DNA from: CAXXOK01 sp963663285
GTDB lineage: Bacteria; Bacillota; Clostridia; Christensenellales; Aristaeellaceae
Reading direction: 5' to 3'
NCBI GenBank assembly: GCA_963663285.2
Contig: CAXXNI010000004.1
Location: 930,001-994,000 of the forward strand
DNA length: 64,000 bases
Shown here piece by piece: positions 25,461-32,932 of the stretch (position 1 is its first letter; every line of letters begins with the position of its first letter). The notes under the pieces are model-generated. The model was not told the origin of the DNA. It did no database searches and saw only the letters and a list, made by a program, of their open reading frames with translations. The translations under genes and the position numbers were made by a program.

Positions 25461-26258
25461 TTACGCGCCGAACCAGAACGCAACGTTCTCTGCGAAGAAG
25501 CCTTCTTCGTCCAGCTGGGCAATCGCTTCGTTGATCGCCGTCTGCAGGGCGGTGTTGTCCAGACCCATCGCTACGCCGAACTGCTCAGGTTCGCTCTCGT
25601 CCTGATATACTTTCACATATCCGTCGGGATTGGCGGCCAGATAACCATCGGCAACGGTGGAGTCGCAAACAACCGCGTCTACTTCGCCGTTGGAAAGCTG
25701 CGAGAAGCAGGTGGTCACTTTTTCGTTGGCGGAGATGGTGCAGTTGATAGAACCGGTGGAAACGTAGTCGGACATGAGAATGTCGGACGTGGTTTCTTTC
25801 TGCACAGCGATGATCATGCCATCCAGATCCAGGAAGCTGGCGATTTCGCCTTCATAACCGGCTTTAACAACAACAGCCTGATAGTTGTTGATGTAGGGGT
25901 CGGAGAAGGACATGGTTTCTTTGCGCTCGTCCGTGATGGTTACGGCGGAGACAACGCAGTCGTAGTTTACGCCGATGCCCTGGAAAATGCCGTCCCAGGC
26001 GGTATTGATGATGTTGATTTCAACACCGAGCTTTTCGCCCAGTGCGTAAACAAAGTCAATATCGTAGCCGATCGGAGTGCTTCCGTCTTCGGCGAAGTCT
26101 TCAAAGGGCGGGTAGCCGATTTCACAGCCGATGTTCAACACGCCATCCTGCATCAGGGTAACGCCGGACATATCAATTGCAGCCGCGTCATCCGCAGCGA
26201 GAGCACCAAGGGGTAAGAGCATTGCAACCGTCAGCAGGATCGCCAGAATCTTCTTCAT
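25461..26258 (-). CDS. Amino-acid ABC transporter binding protein, first system
   Basis: Family 3 (polar amino acid) solute-binding protein of 265 residues. A signal peptide ends ALA at about residue 22, without lipobox. The mature domain has the class pattern: IGCEIGYPPFEDF, GYDIDFVYALGEKLGVE, AWDGIFQGIGV, and the carboxylate-binding Arg in VSAVTITDERKETMSFSD. GGAGG precedes the ATG. The gene is first of three on the minus strand, with a promoter and perfect dyad upstream. Substrate not predictable beyond a polar amino acid. Confidence 0.93.
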   Translation of the reverse strand: MKKILAILLTVAMLLPLGALAADDAAAIDMSGVTLMQDGVLNIGCEIGYPPFEDFAEDGSTPIGYDIDFVYALGEKLGVEINIINTAWDGIFQGIGVNYDCVVSAVTITDERKETMSFSDPYINNYQAVVVKAGYEGEIASFLDLDGMIIAVQKETTSDILMSDYVSTGSINCTISANEKVTTCFSQLSNGEVDAVVCDSTVADGYLAANPDGYVKVYQDESEPEQFGVAMGLDNTALQTAINEAIAQLDEEGFFAENVAFWFGA

Positions 26259-26283
26259 TAGGGTATCCTCCTTACAAAAATAA

Positions 26284-26302
26284 GAGTTGTACCATACAAC
26301 TC
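26284..26302. promoter_or_regulatory. Perfect dyad in the leader of the first amino-acid importer
   Basis: GAGTTGTA (26284-26291) and TACAACTC (26295-26302) form an exact 8-bp inverted repeat around three bases. It lies just downstream of the predicted minus-strand transcription start, a usual place for a repressor operator; it could also form a small mRNA hairpin. Confidence 0.5.
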
Positions 26303-26316
26303 CCTTGTGTATTCAA

Positions 26317-26345
26317 AACTTATCATAAATATAAACAGTTGTCAA
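26317..26345 (-). promoter_or_regulatory. Promoter of the first amino-acid importer
   Basis: On the minus strand TTGACA (complement of 26340-26345) is followed after 17 bases by TAAGTT (complement of 26317-26322). The -35 is perfect and the -10 is poor. Confidence 0.5.
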
Positions 26346-27193
26346 TAGGAAAAAAAGAAAAAAACAAGCTTCGGACACTGCTTTTTTCCTTATGGGATCA
26401 AGAATACAAAGAAAAAACAACAGGTGTGCTAAAATGGTCCGGGGATGGACAAATCGTGCATATTAATCAATTATGCGAGTAATTACTCACAATTGGGAAT
26501 ACTAGGAAAATGTTTTCGTGTTAATGATAAGATGATGGCATGGCTGAGGGAAAGAGAGCAATAATGAGCACGCATACCTTGCCGCATGTGGGGTACATTC
26601 CGGCAGGGATTGGCAGTAACGGACTGACCGGGTCGATTCTTAATGTTGCCTCATGGCTGGCAACCGCTTGCCTTGCCTGTGCAGCGGCAGAACCGGCAGC
26701 GGAACCGACCACTGCTGATATAAGCAGGGAAATAGAAAAGGAGCGCAAACCACAAAGCAGTATAACGCAGCGTTGGATGGATTGCCGCGAAATCTCAACG
26801 ATAGCAAGCAGCGGCTTTTATATGACTTTTGCGTTGTTTATCATGTTGATTTGCACTGACAGGTTTTTGGGAAATTGAATGCAGGTTCCCTTTGTTGTCA
26901 TCACCTATAAAAGAGACTGCGTGAGTTATTTCTTATCAATACTGCGGACGCATCCATCCATTACTTCTATGTTATGCTGGGTATTGTTTTCAATGAAAAA
27001 ACAAAACAGGAACAGGCAGATACCTTGATGCCTTGCTCTCTTATACGCCCAAATCATCCATTTTTCTTAGCGGTAAAAACCGGTTTTTAGAATGGGGATG
27101 CGGAAAAGCCCAAAGTGAAACCGTTATAGCATAAGCGCTTTCCCATTTCCAGAAGCATTGTAATAAGGCGCGAAAAACGAAAAAATGCGTCGG
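26346..27193. other. Long intergenic stretch between two divergent amino-acid importers
   Basis: About 850 bases without a supportable gene. A 112-codon open frame at 26540-26878 (plus) has low-complexity Ala/Glu-rich sequence and no recognised family, and the minus strand is open over part of the same span. The sequence is rich in A and T runs at both ends, as in regulatory DNA. It could hold a decayed gene or an unrecognised RNA. Confidence 0.5.
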
Positions 27194-27222
27194 TTGACTT
27201 TTTAAAAGCCGCAAGGTATAAT
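27194..27222 (+). promoter_or_regulatory. Promoter of the second amino-acid importer
   Basis: TTGACT at 27194-27199 and a perfect TATAAT at 27217-27222 are 17 bases apart. Transcription should begin near 27229, just before the leader hairpin. Confidence 0.78.
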
Positions 27223-27237
27223 CTGAACGTCCCAGAC

Positions 27238-27281
27238 AGAGAGGTCAATGCGACAGTGCGCATTGACCTCTCTTCATTTTT
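27238..27281 (+). terminator. Terminator-like leader hairpin before the second binding-protein gene
   Basis: A perfect 15-bp stem (AGAGAGGTCAATGCG at 27238-27252 with 27259-27273) and six-base loop are followed by TTCATTTTT, then by AAGGAGG and the ATG. It lies about ten bases after the predicted start of transcription, so it has the form of an attenuator or of a protective 5' hairpin. Confidence 0.72.
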
Positions 27282-27296
27282 AAGGAGGAAAAGCCC

Positions 27297-28121
27297 ATGA
27301 AAAAGACTCTTGCTCTTCTCTGTGCGATTCTGATGGCGGTTAGTTTCTTTGGTGTTGCGATTGCTGAGGAAGGCCCCACGGCGAATGCGGATTACGACGG
27401 CACCGTTTACAAAATTGCCTGCGACGCCGCTTATGCCCCCTTTTCCATTCAGTTGGATGAAGACACGACTGCCCCCGGTGTGGTTGTAACCTCTTCCAAT
27501 GGTATGGGCGATTATTATGGCATTGACATTGAAATTCTGGATGCGGTTGCTCAGTACGAAGGTTTCTCCTACGAACTGACGCCCATGGATTTCTCCGGCA
27601 TCATCCCCGCGCTGGTTTCCGGCACGATTGATGCTTCCATTGCCGGCATGAATATCACCGAGCCCCGTAAAGAGAGCGTCGATTTCTCCGACGGCTATTA
27701 CGAGTCCGGCTCCGCGCTGGTTGTGAATGCCGAGGACGACAGCATTGCCGCCTTTGAAGACCTCAGCGGTAAAGTGGCTGCCTGCAAAGAAGGCACCACC
27801 GGTATGAACTGGTGCCAGGATAACGCCGCCACCTACGGCTTCTCCGTGTCCGTGTACCCGGACAGCGCCAGCATGATGCTTGCCGTATCCAACAAGCAGG
27901 CGGACTTCCTCATCGAAGACTATCCTGTTATCAGCTACCAGATCGCCATCGGCGAGCAGGGTGCGCTGAAAGTAGCCATCGACGCGATTGAGACCCCGCC
28001 GCAGAACGGCTTTGCGGTTAAGAAGGGCGAAAACGCCACGCTGCTGGCCATGTTCAATGAAGGCCTTGCCGCGATCCGCGCCAACGGCACCTACGACGCG
28101 ATTATCAACGAATTTAAATAA
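27297..28121 (+). CDS. Amino-acid ABC transporter binding protein, second system
   Basis: Family 3 solute-binding protein of 274 residues. The signal peptide ends AIA near residue 23 with no lipobox. The fold pattern is YKIACDAAYAPFSIQL, DYYGIDIEILDAVAQYEGF, DFSGIIPALVSGTIDAS, and the substrate carboxylate Arg in MNITEPRKESVDFSDGYY. AAGGAGG lies eight bases before the ATG. It is preceded by a strong promoter and leader hairpin and followed by another hairpin. Downstream genes for a YgeY-type hydrolase and an alanine/ornithine-type racemase suggest that it binds ornithine, citrulline or a related amino acid, but the sequence alone cannot show this. Confidence 0.93.
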   Translation: MKKTLALLCAILMAVSFFGVAIAEEGPTANADYDGTVYKIACDAAYAPFSIQLDEDTTAPGVVVTSSNGMGDYYGIDIEILDAVAQYEGFSYELTPMDFSGIIPALVSGTIDASIAGMNITEPRKESVDFSDGYYESGSALVVNAEDDSIAAFEDLSGKVAACKEGTTGMNWCQDNAATYGFSVSVYPDSASMMLAVSNKQADFLIEDYPVISYQIAIGEQGALKVAIDAIETPPQNGFAVKKGENATLLAMFNEGLAAIRANGTYDAIINEFK

Positions 28122-28149
28122 TCGTAGTTGACCACCTGATTGAAAAAGG

Positions 28150-28187
28150 ATTGGGGAAAGGCGATATGCTCGTCTTTCCCCAATTTT
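28150..28187 (+). terminator. Attenuating hairpin between binding-protein gene and permease
   Basis: A stem of ATTGGGGAAAG (28150-28160) with its complement (28174-28184), extended by GCGA/TCGT with one G-U pair, is followed by TTTT. It has the form of an intrinsic terminator and should lower permease expression relative to the binding protein. Confidence 0.78.
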
Positions 28188-28203
28188 CAAGGAGATGAAA
28201 CCT

Positions 28204-28857
28204 ATGGTCGAATACTTCACAACCTTTTGGAAATACCTGCCGGCGCTGCTGGGTGGACTGAAGCTGACGATGATCATTGCGCTGGGTGGTATTTCCCTTG
28301 CGATTGTGGTCGGCATCATCCTGTGCATCTTCTCAATCAGCAGTTCTAAAACCTTGCAGAGAATCGCCGGTGTGTACATCGCCATCGTCCGTGGCATCCC
28401 GCTGATGATTCTGGCGCTGTTTTTGTACTTCGGCGTGATTAAAAACGCGCTGAATGTAGTCACCAGCGCCGTGCTGATACTGGGTATCAACGCGTCCGCC
28501 TATCTGGCGGAAATCTTCCGGGCCGGGATACAGGCTATCGACTTCGGACAGACCGAAGCGGCCAGAAGCCTTGGGCTGAGCTACTTTCAAACGATGCGTA
28601 AAATTATCCTGCCGCAGGCGTTTAAAATCATGCTGCCGTCGCTGATGAACCAGTTTATCAGCAGCCTGAAGGACACGGCCATTCTGTCCGCCATCAGCGT
28701 GGGCGAGCTGACCATGACGGCTAAAATCGTGATCGCGCGGACGTACAAAGCCTTTGAGCTGTACTCTTACGCCGCGATTATTTATCTGGTTGTGATCGTG
28801 CTTTTGACGTATCTGTCCAAGATCGTTGAACGCAAGATGAGTTACGACAAACGCTGA
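28204..28857 (+). CDS. Amino-acid ABC transporter permease, second system
   Basis: HisM/GlnP-type permease of 217 residues, the standard length. Five helices begin with LPALLGGLKLTMIIALGGISLAIVV. The motif IVRGIPLMILALFLYFG and the coupling loop TEAARSLGLSYFQTMRKIILPQA are typical. I use the ATG at 28204, eight bases after AAGGAG; the ATG at 28195 touches the ribosome site. It is downstream of an attenuating hairpin and 16 bases upstream of the ATPase gene. Confidence 0.94.
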   Translation: MVEYFTTFWKYLPALLGGLKLTMIIALGGISLAIVVGIILCIFSISSSKTLQRIAGVYIAIVRGIPLMILALFLYFGVIKNALNVVTSAVLILGINASAYLAEIFRAGIQAIDFGQTEAARSLGLSYFQTMRKIILPQAFKIMLPSLMNQFISSLKDTAILSAISVGELTMTAKIVIARTYKAFELYSYAAIIYLVVIVLLTYLSKIVERKMSYDKR

Positions 28858-28873
28858 TACAGGAGGTGGACGC

Positions 28874-29602
28874 ATGGCAACCATTATTACCGTAGAGCAC
28901 ATTAAGAAAATGTTTGGCGATCTGGAAGTCCTCAAGGATATTTCCTTTACCGTGGAACAGGGCGAAGTCGTCTGCCTCATCGGGCCGTCGGGTTCGGGCA
29001 AATCCACCATGCTGCGGTGTTTGAACCGTCTGGAGGAGATACAGGCCGGCACTATCAGCGTATTGGGGCAGGATATCCACGAGGTGAAAAATGTAAACCA
29101 TTTCCGGGAAAATATCGGCATGGTTTTTCAGCATTTTAACCTTTTTCCCAATTATACCGTTATCCAGAACATGACGCTCGCGCCTACCATGCTTAAAAAA
29201 ATGTCGCAGGCGCAGGCGAAGAAAAAAGCGGAAGAGCTGCTGGCGCGGGTCGGCCTTTCGGATAAACGGGATGTGTACCCGGTTACGCTGTCCGGTGGCC
29301 AGAAGCAGCGCGTGGCGATTGCCCGCGCACTGAGCATGAACCCGAAAATCATGCTTTTTGACGAACCTACCAGCGCGCTGGACCCCGAAATGGTCGGCGA
29401 AGTACTGGATGTTATGAAGGGGCTTGCCAGGGAAGGCATGACCATGATGATTGTAACGCACGAAATGGGATTTGCCCGCGATGTAGCCAACCGTGTTATG
29501 TTTATGGACGGCGGCTATATTGTGGAGGAAGCGCCGCCGAAAGTGCTGTTTGAAAATCCGCAAACCGAGCGCTGCAAGGCGTTCCTCTCCAGTGTGCTGT
29601 AA
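28874..29602 (+). CDS. Amino-acid ABC transporter ATPase (GlnQ type), second system
   Basis: ATPase subunit of 242 residues. Walker A GPSGSGKST near 36-44, Q-loop MVFQHFNLFPNYTV, signature LSGGQKQRVAIARAL, Walker B IMLFDEPTSALDPEMVGEVL and H-loop IVTHEMGFA are intact. The ATG follows CAGGAGGTGG. It completes the SBP-permease-ATPase set, and the cytidylate-kinase-like gene begins 38 bases later on the same strand, so one transcript may continue into the catabolic genes. Confidence 0.95.
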   Translation: MATIITVEHIKKMFGDLEVLKDISFTVEQGEVVCLIGPSGSGKSTMLRCLNRLEEIQAGTISVLGQDIHEVKNVNHFRENIGMVFQHFNLFPNYTVIQNMTLAPTMLKKMSQAQAKKKAEELLARVGLSDKRDVYPVTLSGGQKQRVAIARALSMNPKIMLFDEPTSALDPEMVGEVLDVMKGLAREGMTMMIVTHEMGFARDVANRVMFMDGGYIVEEAPPKVLFENPQTERCKAFLSSVL

Positions 29603-29640
29603 CGGATACGCGGCATGCAGATTGGAAAAGGAGGAACCGT

Positions 29641-30243
29641 ATGGATAAGCATATCATCGTGACCATCAGCCGCGAGTTTGGCGCAGAGGGCCACGAAATC
29701 GGCGAAGTGCTGGCCGAAAAGCTGGGCATGAAGCTGTATGATAAGGATATTCTGGGCAAAGCCGCCCGGGAAAGGGGCTTGGATAAAACCGCTTTATCCG
29801 ACGCCGACGAGAGGGTGGCGCGGCGGTTTTTCGAGCCGTATCTGATGCTGAGCATGGGCCTTGTGAATAAAAACGATCAGCTGTTTGAAATGGAGGAGCA
29901 GATTATCCGGGATTTGGCGGCAACCGAATCCTGCGTTATCATCGGCCGCCTATCGGATTATCTGCTGCGAAACGATCCAAATGCCATCAAAGTGCTGGTG
30001 TTTGCACCGCTGGAGTTTCGCGTAAATAACATCCGGCAGAAGTACGGTATGTCCGAAAGTGCGGCTCGCAAAATGGTGAACCGTATGGATATGGCGCGCC
30101 GCGATTACTGCGCGTATTATTCGGGCGGGAAATGGAAACAGGACAGCGGCAAGGATATACTGCTGAACCGCGAAACACTGGGCGTACAGGGCTGCGCGGA
30201 TATTTTACTGGCTGCGGTAAAAACCAAAATGGAGCAGTCATAA
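29641..30243 (+). CDS. Cytidylate-kinase-like family protein
   Basis: P-loop protein of 200 residues in the cytidylate-kinase-like family found in many Clostridia. The start VTISREFGAEGHEIGEVLAE resembles the CMP kinase N-terminus with a modified P-loop; a lid-type region follows (SAARKMVNRMDMARRDYCAYY) after the NMP-binding-like part VLVFAPLEFRVNNI. It is shorter than Cmk and probably not the housekeeping enzyme. AAAGGAGG precedes the ATG. It sits between an amino-acid importer and the YgeY-family hydrolase. The true substrate of this family is not known to me. Confidence 0.8.
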   Translation: MDKHIIVTISREFGAEGHEIGEVLAEKLGMKLYDKDILGKAARERGLDKTALSDADERVARRFFEPYLMLSMGLVNKNDQLFEMEEQIIRDLAATESCVIIGRLSDYLLRNDPNAIKVLVFAPLEFRVNNIRQKYGMSESAARKMVNRMDMARRDYCAYYSGGKWKQDSGKDILLNRETLGVQGCADILLAAVKTKMEQS

Positions 30244-30256
30244 CGGAGGCCGAACC

Positions 30257-31444
30257 ATGTTAACAGGGCAACAGGAACAGGAAACCATTACGTTATGCCA
30301 AAACCTGATCCGCGCCAAGGGCTATTCCGGCGAGGAAGCCGGGACGGCGCAGGTGCTGCAGGCATACTTTAACACACAGGGATTTGACGAGATCACCGTG
30401 GATGTGTACGGCAACAGCGTTGGCGTTATCCACGGCAACCGGCCGGGGCCGTGCATCGTCTTTGACGGGCATATGGATACCGTGCCGGTGAACGAGGCGG
30501 ATTGGAGCCGCCCGCCGTTTGCCGCCGAGGTGACGGACGGACGTATTTATGGCCGGGGCACGTCGGATATGAAGGGCGCGCTGGCAGCCATGTGCTGTGC
30601 GGCATCCTTCTTCGCCCGGAAAACCGGGAGGGATTTTCCGGGAACCGTCGTTGTCGCGGGCGTTGTGCAGGAAGAGCTGTTTGAGGGCGTAGCCGCGCGC
30701 GCGGTCAGCAAAGCCTACAAGCCGGATTATGTCATCATTGGCGAAGCGTCCGCATTGAATGTGAAAATCGGGCAGCGCGGCCGGGCGGAAATTGTAGTAG
30801 AAACGTTTGGCACGACGGCGCACAGCGCGCACCCCGAAAAGGGGAACAACGCGGTGTACAGCATGTGCAAGGTGGTGGAGGCGATCGGACGCTTGCCGGT
30901 AACACACCACCCGAAGCTGAACGACGGGATACTGGTACTGACGGATATTAAGTCCGATCCCTACCCCGGCAGCAGCTGCGTGCCCGCATATTGCAAAGCG
31001 ACCTATGACCGCCGTACGCTGGTGGGAGAAACCGGAGAATCGGTGCTTGCGCCCATACAGGCGTGTTTGGAAGCGCTGATGCAGGCCGATCCAACCGTGC
31101 AGGCCAAGGCATCCTATGCCAAGGGTACGGGGCTGTGCTACACAGGCACGCAGGTGGATGCGGAAAAGTTCTACCCCGCGTGGCTGTATGGCGAGCAAGA
31201 GCCGTTTGTAAAGGCTTGCCTTGACGAACTGCACGCGCAGGGTTTTACGCCGGAGGTAACGGTATACGATTTTTGCACCAACGGCAGCCACTACGCGGGC
31301 GAGGCGGGCATTCCCACCATCGGCCTTGGCCCCTCGCAGGAGGATTTGGCCCACACGGTGGATGAGTACATAGAGATCGACCAGCTGACCAAAGCCGTGG
31401 AATGCTATATGGCGATCATGAAAGCGCTGCTGAAAACAGCGTAA
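30257..31444 (+). CDS. YgeY-family M20 hydrolase
   Basis: Zinc hydrolase of 395 residues, most like the YgeY group linked to the selenium-dependent ygeW-ygfK purine/amino-acid gene sets. All M20 metal ligands are visible: His72 and Asp74 in FDGHMDTVPV, Asp104 in GRGTSDMKG, the pair Glu139-Glu140 in VVQEELFEG, Glu163 in VIIGEAS, and a late His in NGSHYAGEAGIP. The family block IGQRGRAEIVVETFG is present. The start has CGGAGG. Relatives hydrolyse N-acylated or carbamoylated amino acids or dipeptides. With the importer upstream and the racemase downstream, a role in ornithine-type amino-acid breakdown is likely. Confidence 0.9.
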   Translation: MLTGQQEQETITLCQNLIRAKGYSGEEAGTAQVLQAYFNTQGFDEITVDVYGNSVGVIHGNRPGPCIVFDGHMDTVPVNEADWSRPPFAAEVTDGRIYGRGTSDMKGALAAMCCAASFFARKTGRDFPGTVVVAGVVQEELFEGVAARAVSKAYKPDYVIIGEASALNVKIGQRGRAEIVVETFGTTAHSAHPEKGNNAVYSMCKVVEAIGRLPVTHHPKLNDGILVLTDIKSDPYPGSSCVPAYCKATYDRRTLVGETGESVLAPIQACLEALMQADPTVQAKASYAKGTGLCYTGTQVDAEKFYPAWLYGEQEPFVKACLDELHAQGFTPEVTVYDFCTNGSHYAGEAGIPTIGLGPSQEDLAHTVDEYIEIDQLTKAVECYMAIMKALLKTA

Positions 31445-31564
31445 ACGAACGGTAAACAGGCACGACAGGCCCGCGAAACAGCCCGATTGGCAGCACTGGC
31501 GCTGCCGGGCTTTTCGCGGGCTGCTGTTTTACAGCCGGAGAAACGGCTTGTATTGGAGGCTAGA

Positions 31565-32623
31565 ATGGCTTTTCCCAGATTGGATGTCCATTTGGACGTG
31601 ATACGGCAAAATGCTGCCGCGGTACGGGAACTGTGCGGGCAGCACGGCATCGAAGTGACGGGCGTTACCAAGGTGTTTACCGGTGCGCCGGAAATTGCGC
31701 AGGCGTTTATCGATGCGGGCATTCGCCGGCTGGGGGATGCGCGGCTGCTGAACTTGCAAAAACTAGCGGCGATCAACGCCGAAAAGTGGTTGATTCGCAT
31801 TCCCATGCCTTCGGAAGCGGCCGACGTGGTGCGCTACGCGGATGTTTCACTCAACTCGGAGTGGGAAACCATCCGCCTTTTGGATGCGCAGGCAGCTATG
31901 CAGGGAAAAGTGCATAAAATCATTTTAATGGTGGATCTCGGCGACCTGCGCGAAGGTTTTGTGGATACGGAGGCGCTGCTGGCGGTATCCCGGCGTGTGG
32001 CGGCGCTTACCCATGTGTCGCTCTACGGCGTTGGCACCAATTTAAGCTGCTTTTCCTTTATTCACCCCGATGTGGGAAAAACCGCTCAACTGGCCGCGCT
32101 GGCCGCACAGCTGCCGGTAGCGGGGGAGCCGGTGGTCAGCGGAGGCAACTCCGCATCGCTCCATTTAATGGTGCAGGGCGGCGTGGCAAAAGGGGTCAAT
32201 AATTTCCGGCTGGGGGAAAGCCTGTTGTTTGGCAAGGAGCGCTGCTGTTATACGTTTTTGCCGGATACACGGCGGGATGGGTTTCTACTGCATGCGCAGA
32301 TTGTGGAACTCAAGCAAAAGCCCTCCGCGCCATGGGGCGAGACAGGGGTGGACAGCTATGGCAACCCGCCGCCCAAACGGGAGAATAAGGGGCTTAGGAC
32401 GCGTGCCATTCTGGCGCTGGGAAAGCAGGACTGCGATGTGGAAACCATGCGCCCGGTGGATGCTGGCGTTGAAATTTTAGGCGCGAGCAGCGACCATATG
32501 GTGGTGGATGTTACCGACAGCCTGACTCCCTACCGCGTGGGGGATGCGCTCACTTTTGAATTGGGGTATTTCGCCACGATGCGCGCTTTTACCAGTGCAT
32601 ATGTGGAAAAACAGTATCTATAA
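31565..32623 (+). CDS. PLP-dependent alanine/ornithine racemase-family enzyme
   Basis: Fold III PLP enzyme of 352 residues of the alanine/ornithine racemase family. The PLP lysine is Lys36 in VTGVTKVFTG, with the barrel motifs RLGDARLLNLQKL, LMVDLGDLREG and a phosphate-binding region VSGGNSASLHLM and NNFRLGESLLFG. I place the start at 31565, behind GGAGGC; earlier in-frame starts have no site. Ornithine racemase of amino-acid-fermenting clostridia is a close family model, but alanine or other racemases share these motifs. It follows the YgeY-type gene by 120 bases and is closed by a terminator at 32681. Confidence 0.87.
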   Translation: MAFPRLDVHLDVIRQNAAAVRELCGQHGIEVTGVTKVFTGAPEIAQAFIDAGIRRLGDARLLNLQKLAAINAEKWLIRIPMPSEAADVVRYADVSLNSEWETIRLLDAQAAMQGKVHKIILMVDLGDLREGFVDTEALLAVSRRVAALTHVSLYGVGTNLSCFSFIHPDVGKTAQLAALAAQLPVAGEPVVSGGNSASLHLMVQGGVAKGVNNFRLGESLLFGKERCCYTFLPDTRRDGFLLHAQIVELKQKPSAPWGETGVDSYGNPPPKRENKGLRTRAILALGKQDCDVETMRPVDAGVEILGASSDHMVVDVTDSLTPYRVGDALTFELGYFATMRAFTSAYVEKQYL

Positions 32624-32932
32624 AATGCTGCGTTAGTATGGAGCGCTCAGCTGGTTTCCCGGAAACGCGTTTTTTGCGCCATGCCCCGCTCAAGCCGGGG
32701 CATTTTTACGCGGTGTGGCAGGGTTTGCGCTTGCAACCGCGTTGCATGGGGGAGGATTTTGGCATATGCAAGGCGAAATAACCGAGCATAGCATGCCATT
32801 TACCTGCCCTTTACACGCCGTTTACGCGTCTTGCGGTTTCCATTTGCGCCCGGGGCGTCCGGGGGGGCTGATAGCCGGGCGTGTAAACGCCCGAGAGGGA
32901 TGGAATACCGCATCCTATACAGGAGGCTGGAA
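32624..32932. other. Intergenic stretch after the racemase gene
   Basis: About 310 bases. A terminator at 32681-32708 is the only clear element. Beyond it I see no promoter of good quality and no gene. Confidence 0.6.
32681..32708 (+). terminator. Terminator of the importer-YgeY-racemase transcript
   Basis: ATGCCCCG (32681-32688) pairs perfectly with CGGGGCAT (32696-32703) and is followed by TTTTT. Confidence 0.85.

Noticed and set aside
26540..26878. 112-codon open frame on the plus strand
   Set aside because: Composition is low in complexity and Ala/Glu-rich, both strands are open in part of the span, the ribosome site is doubtful, and no family is recognised.
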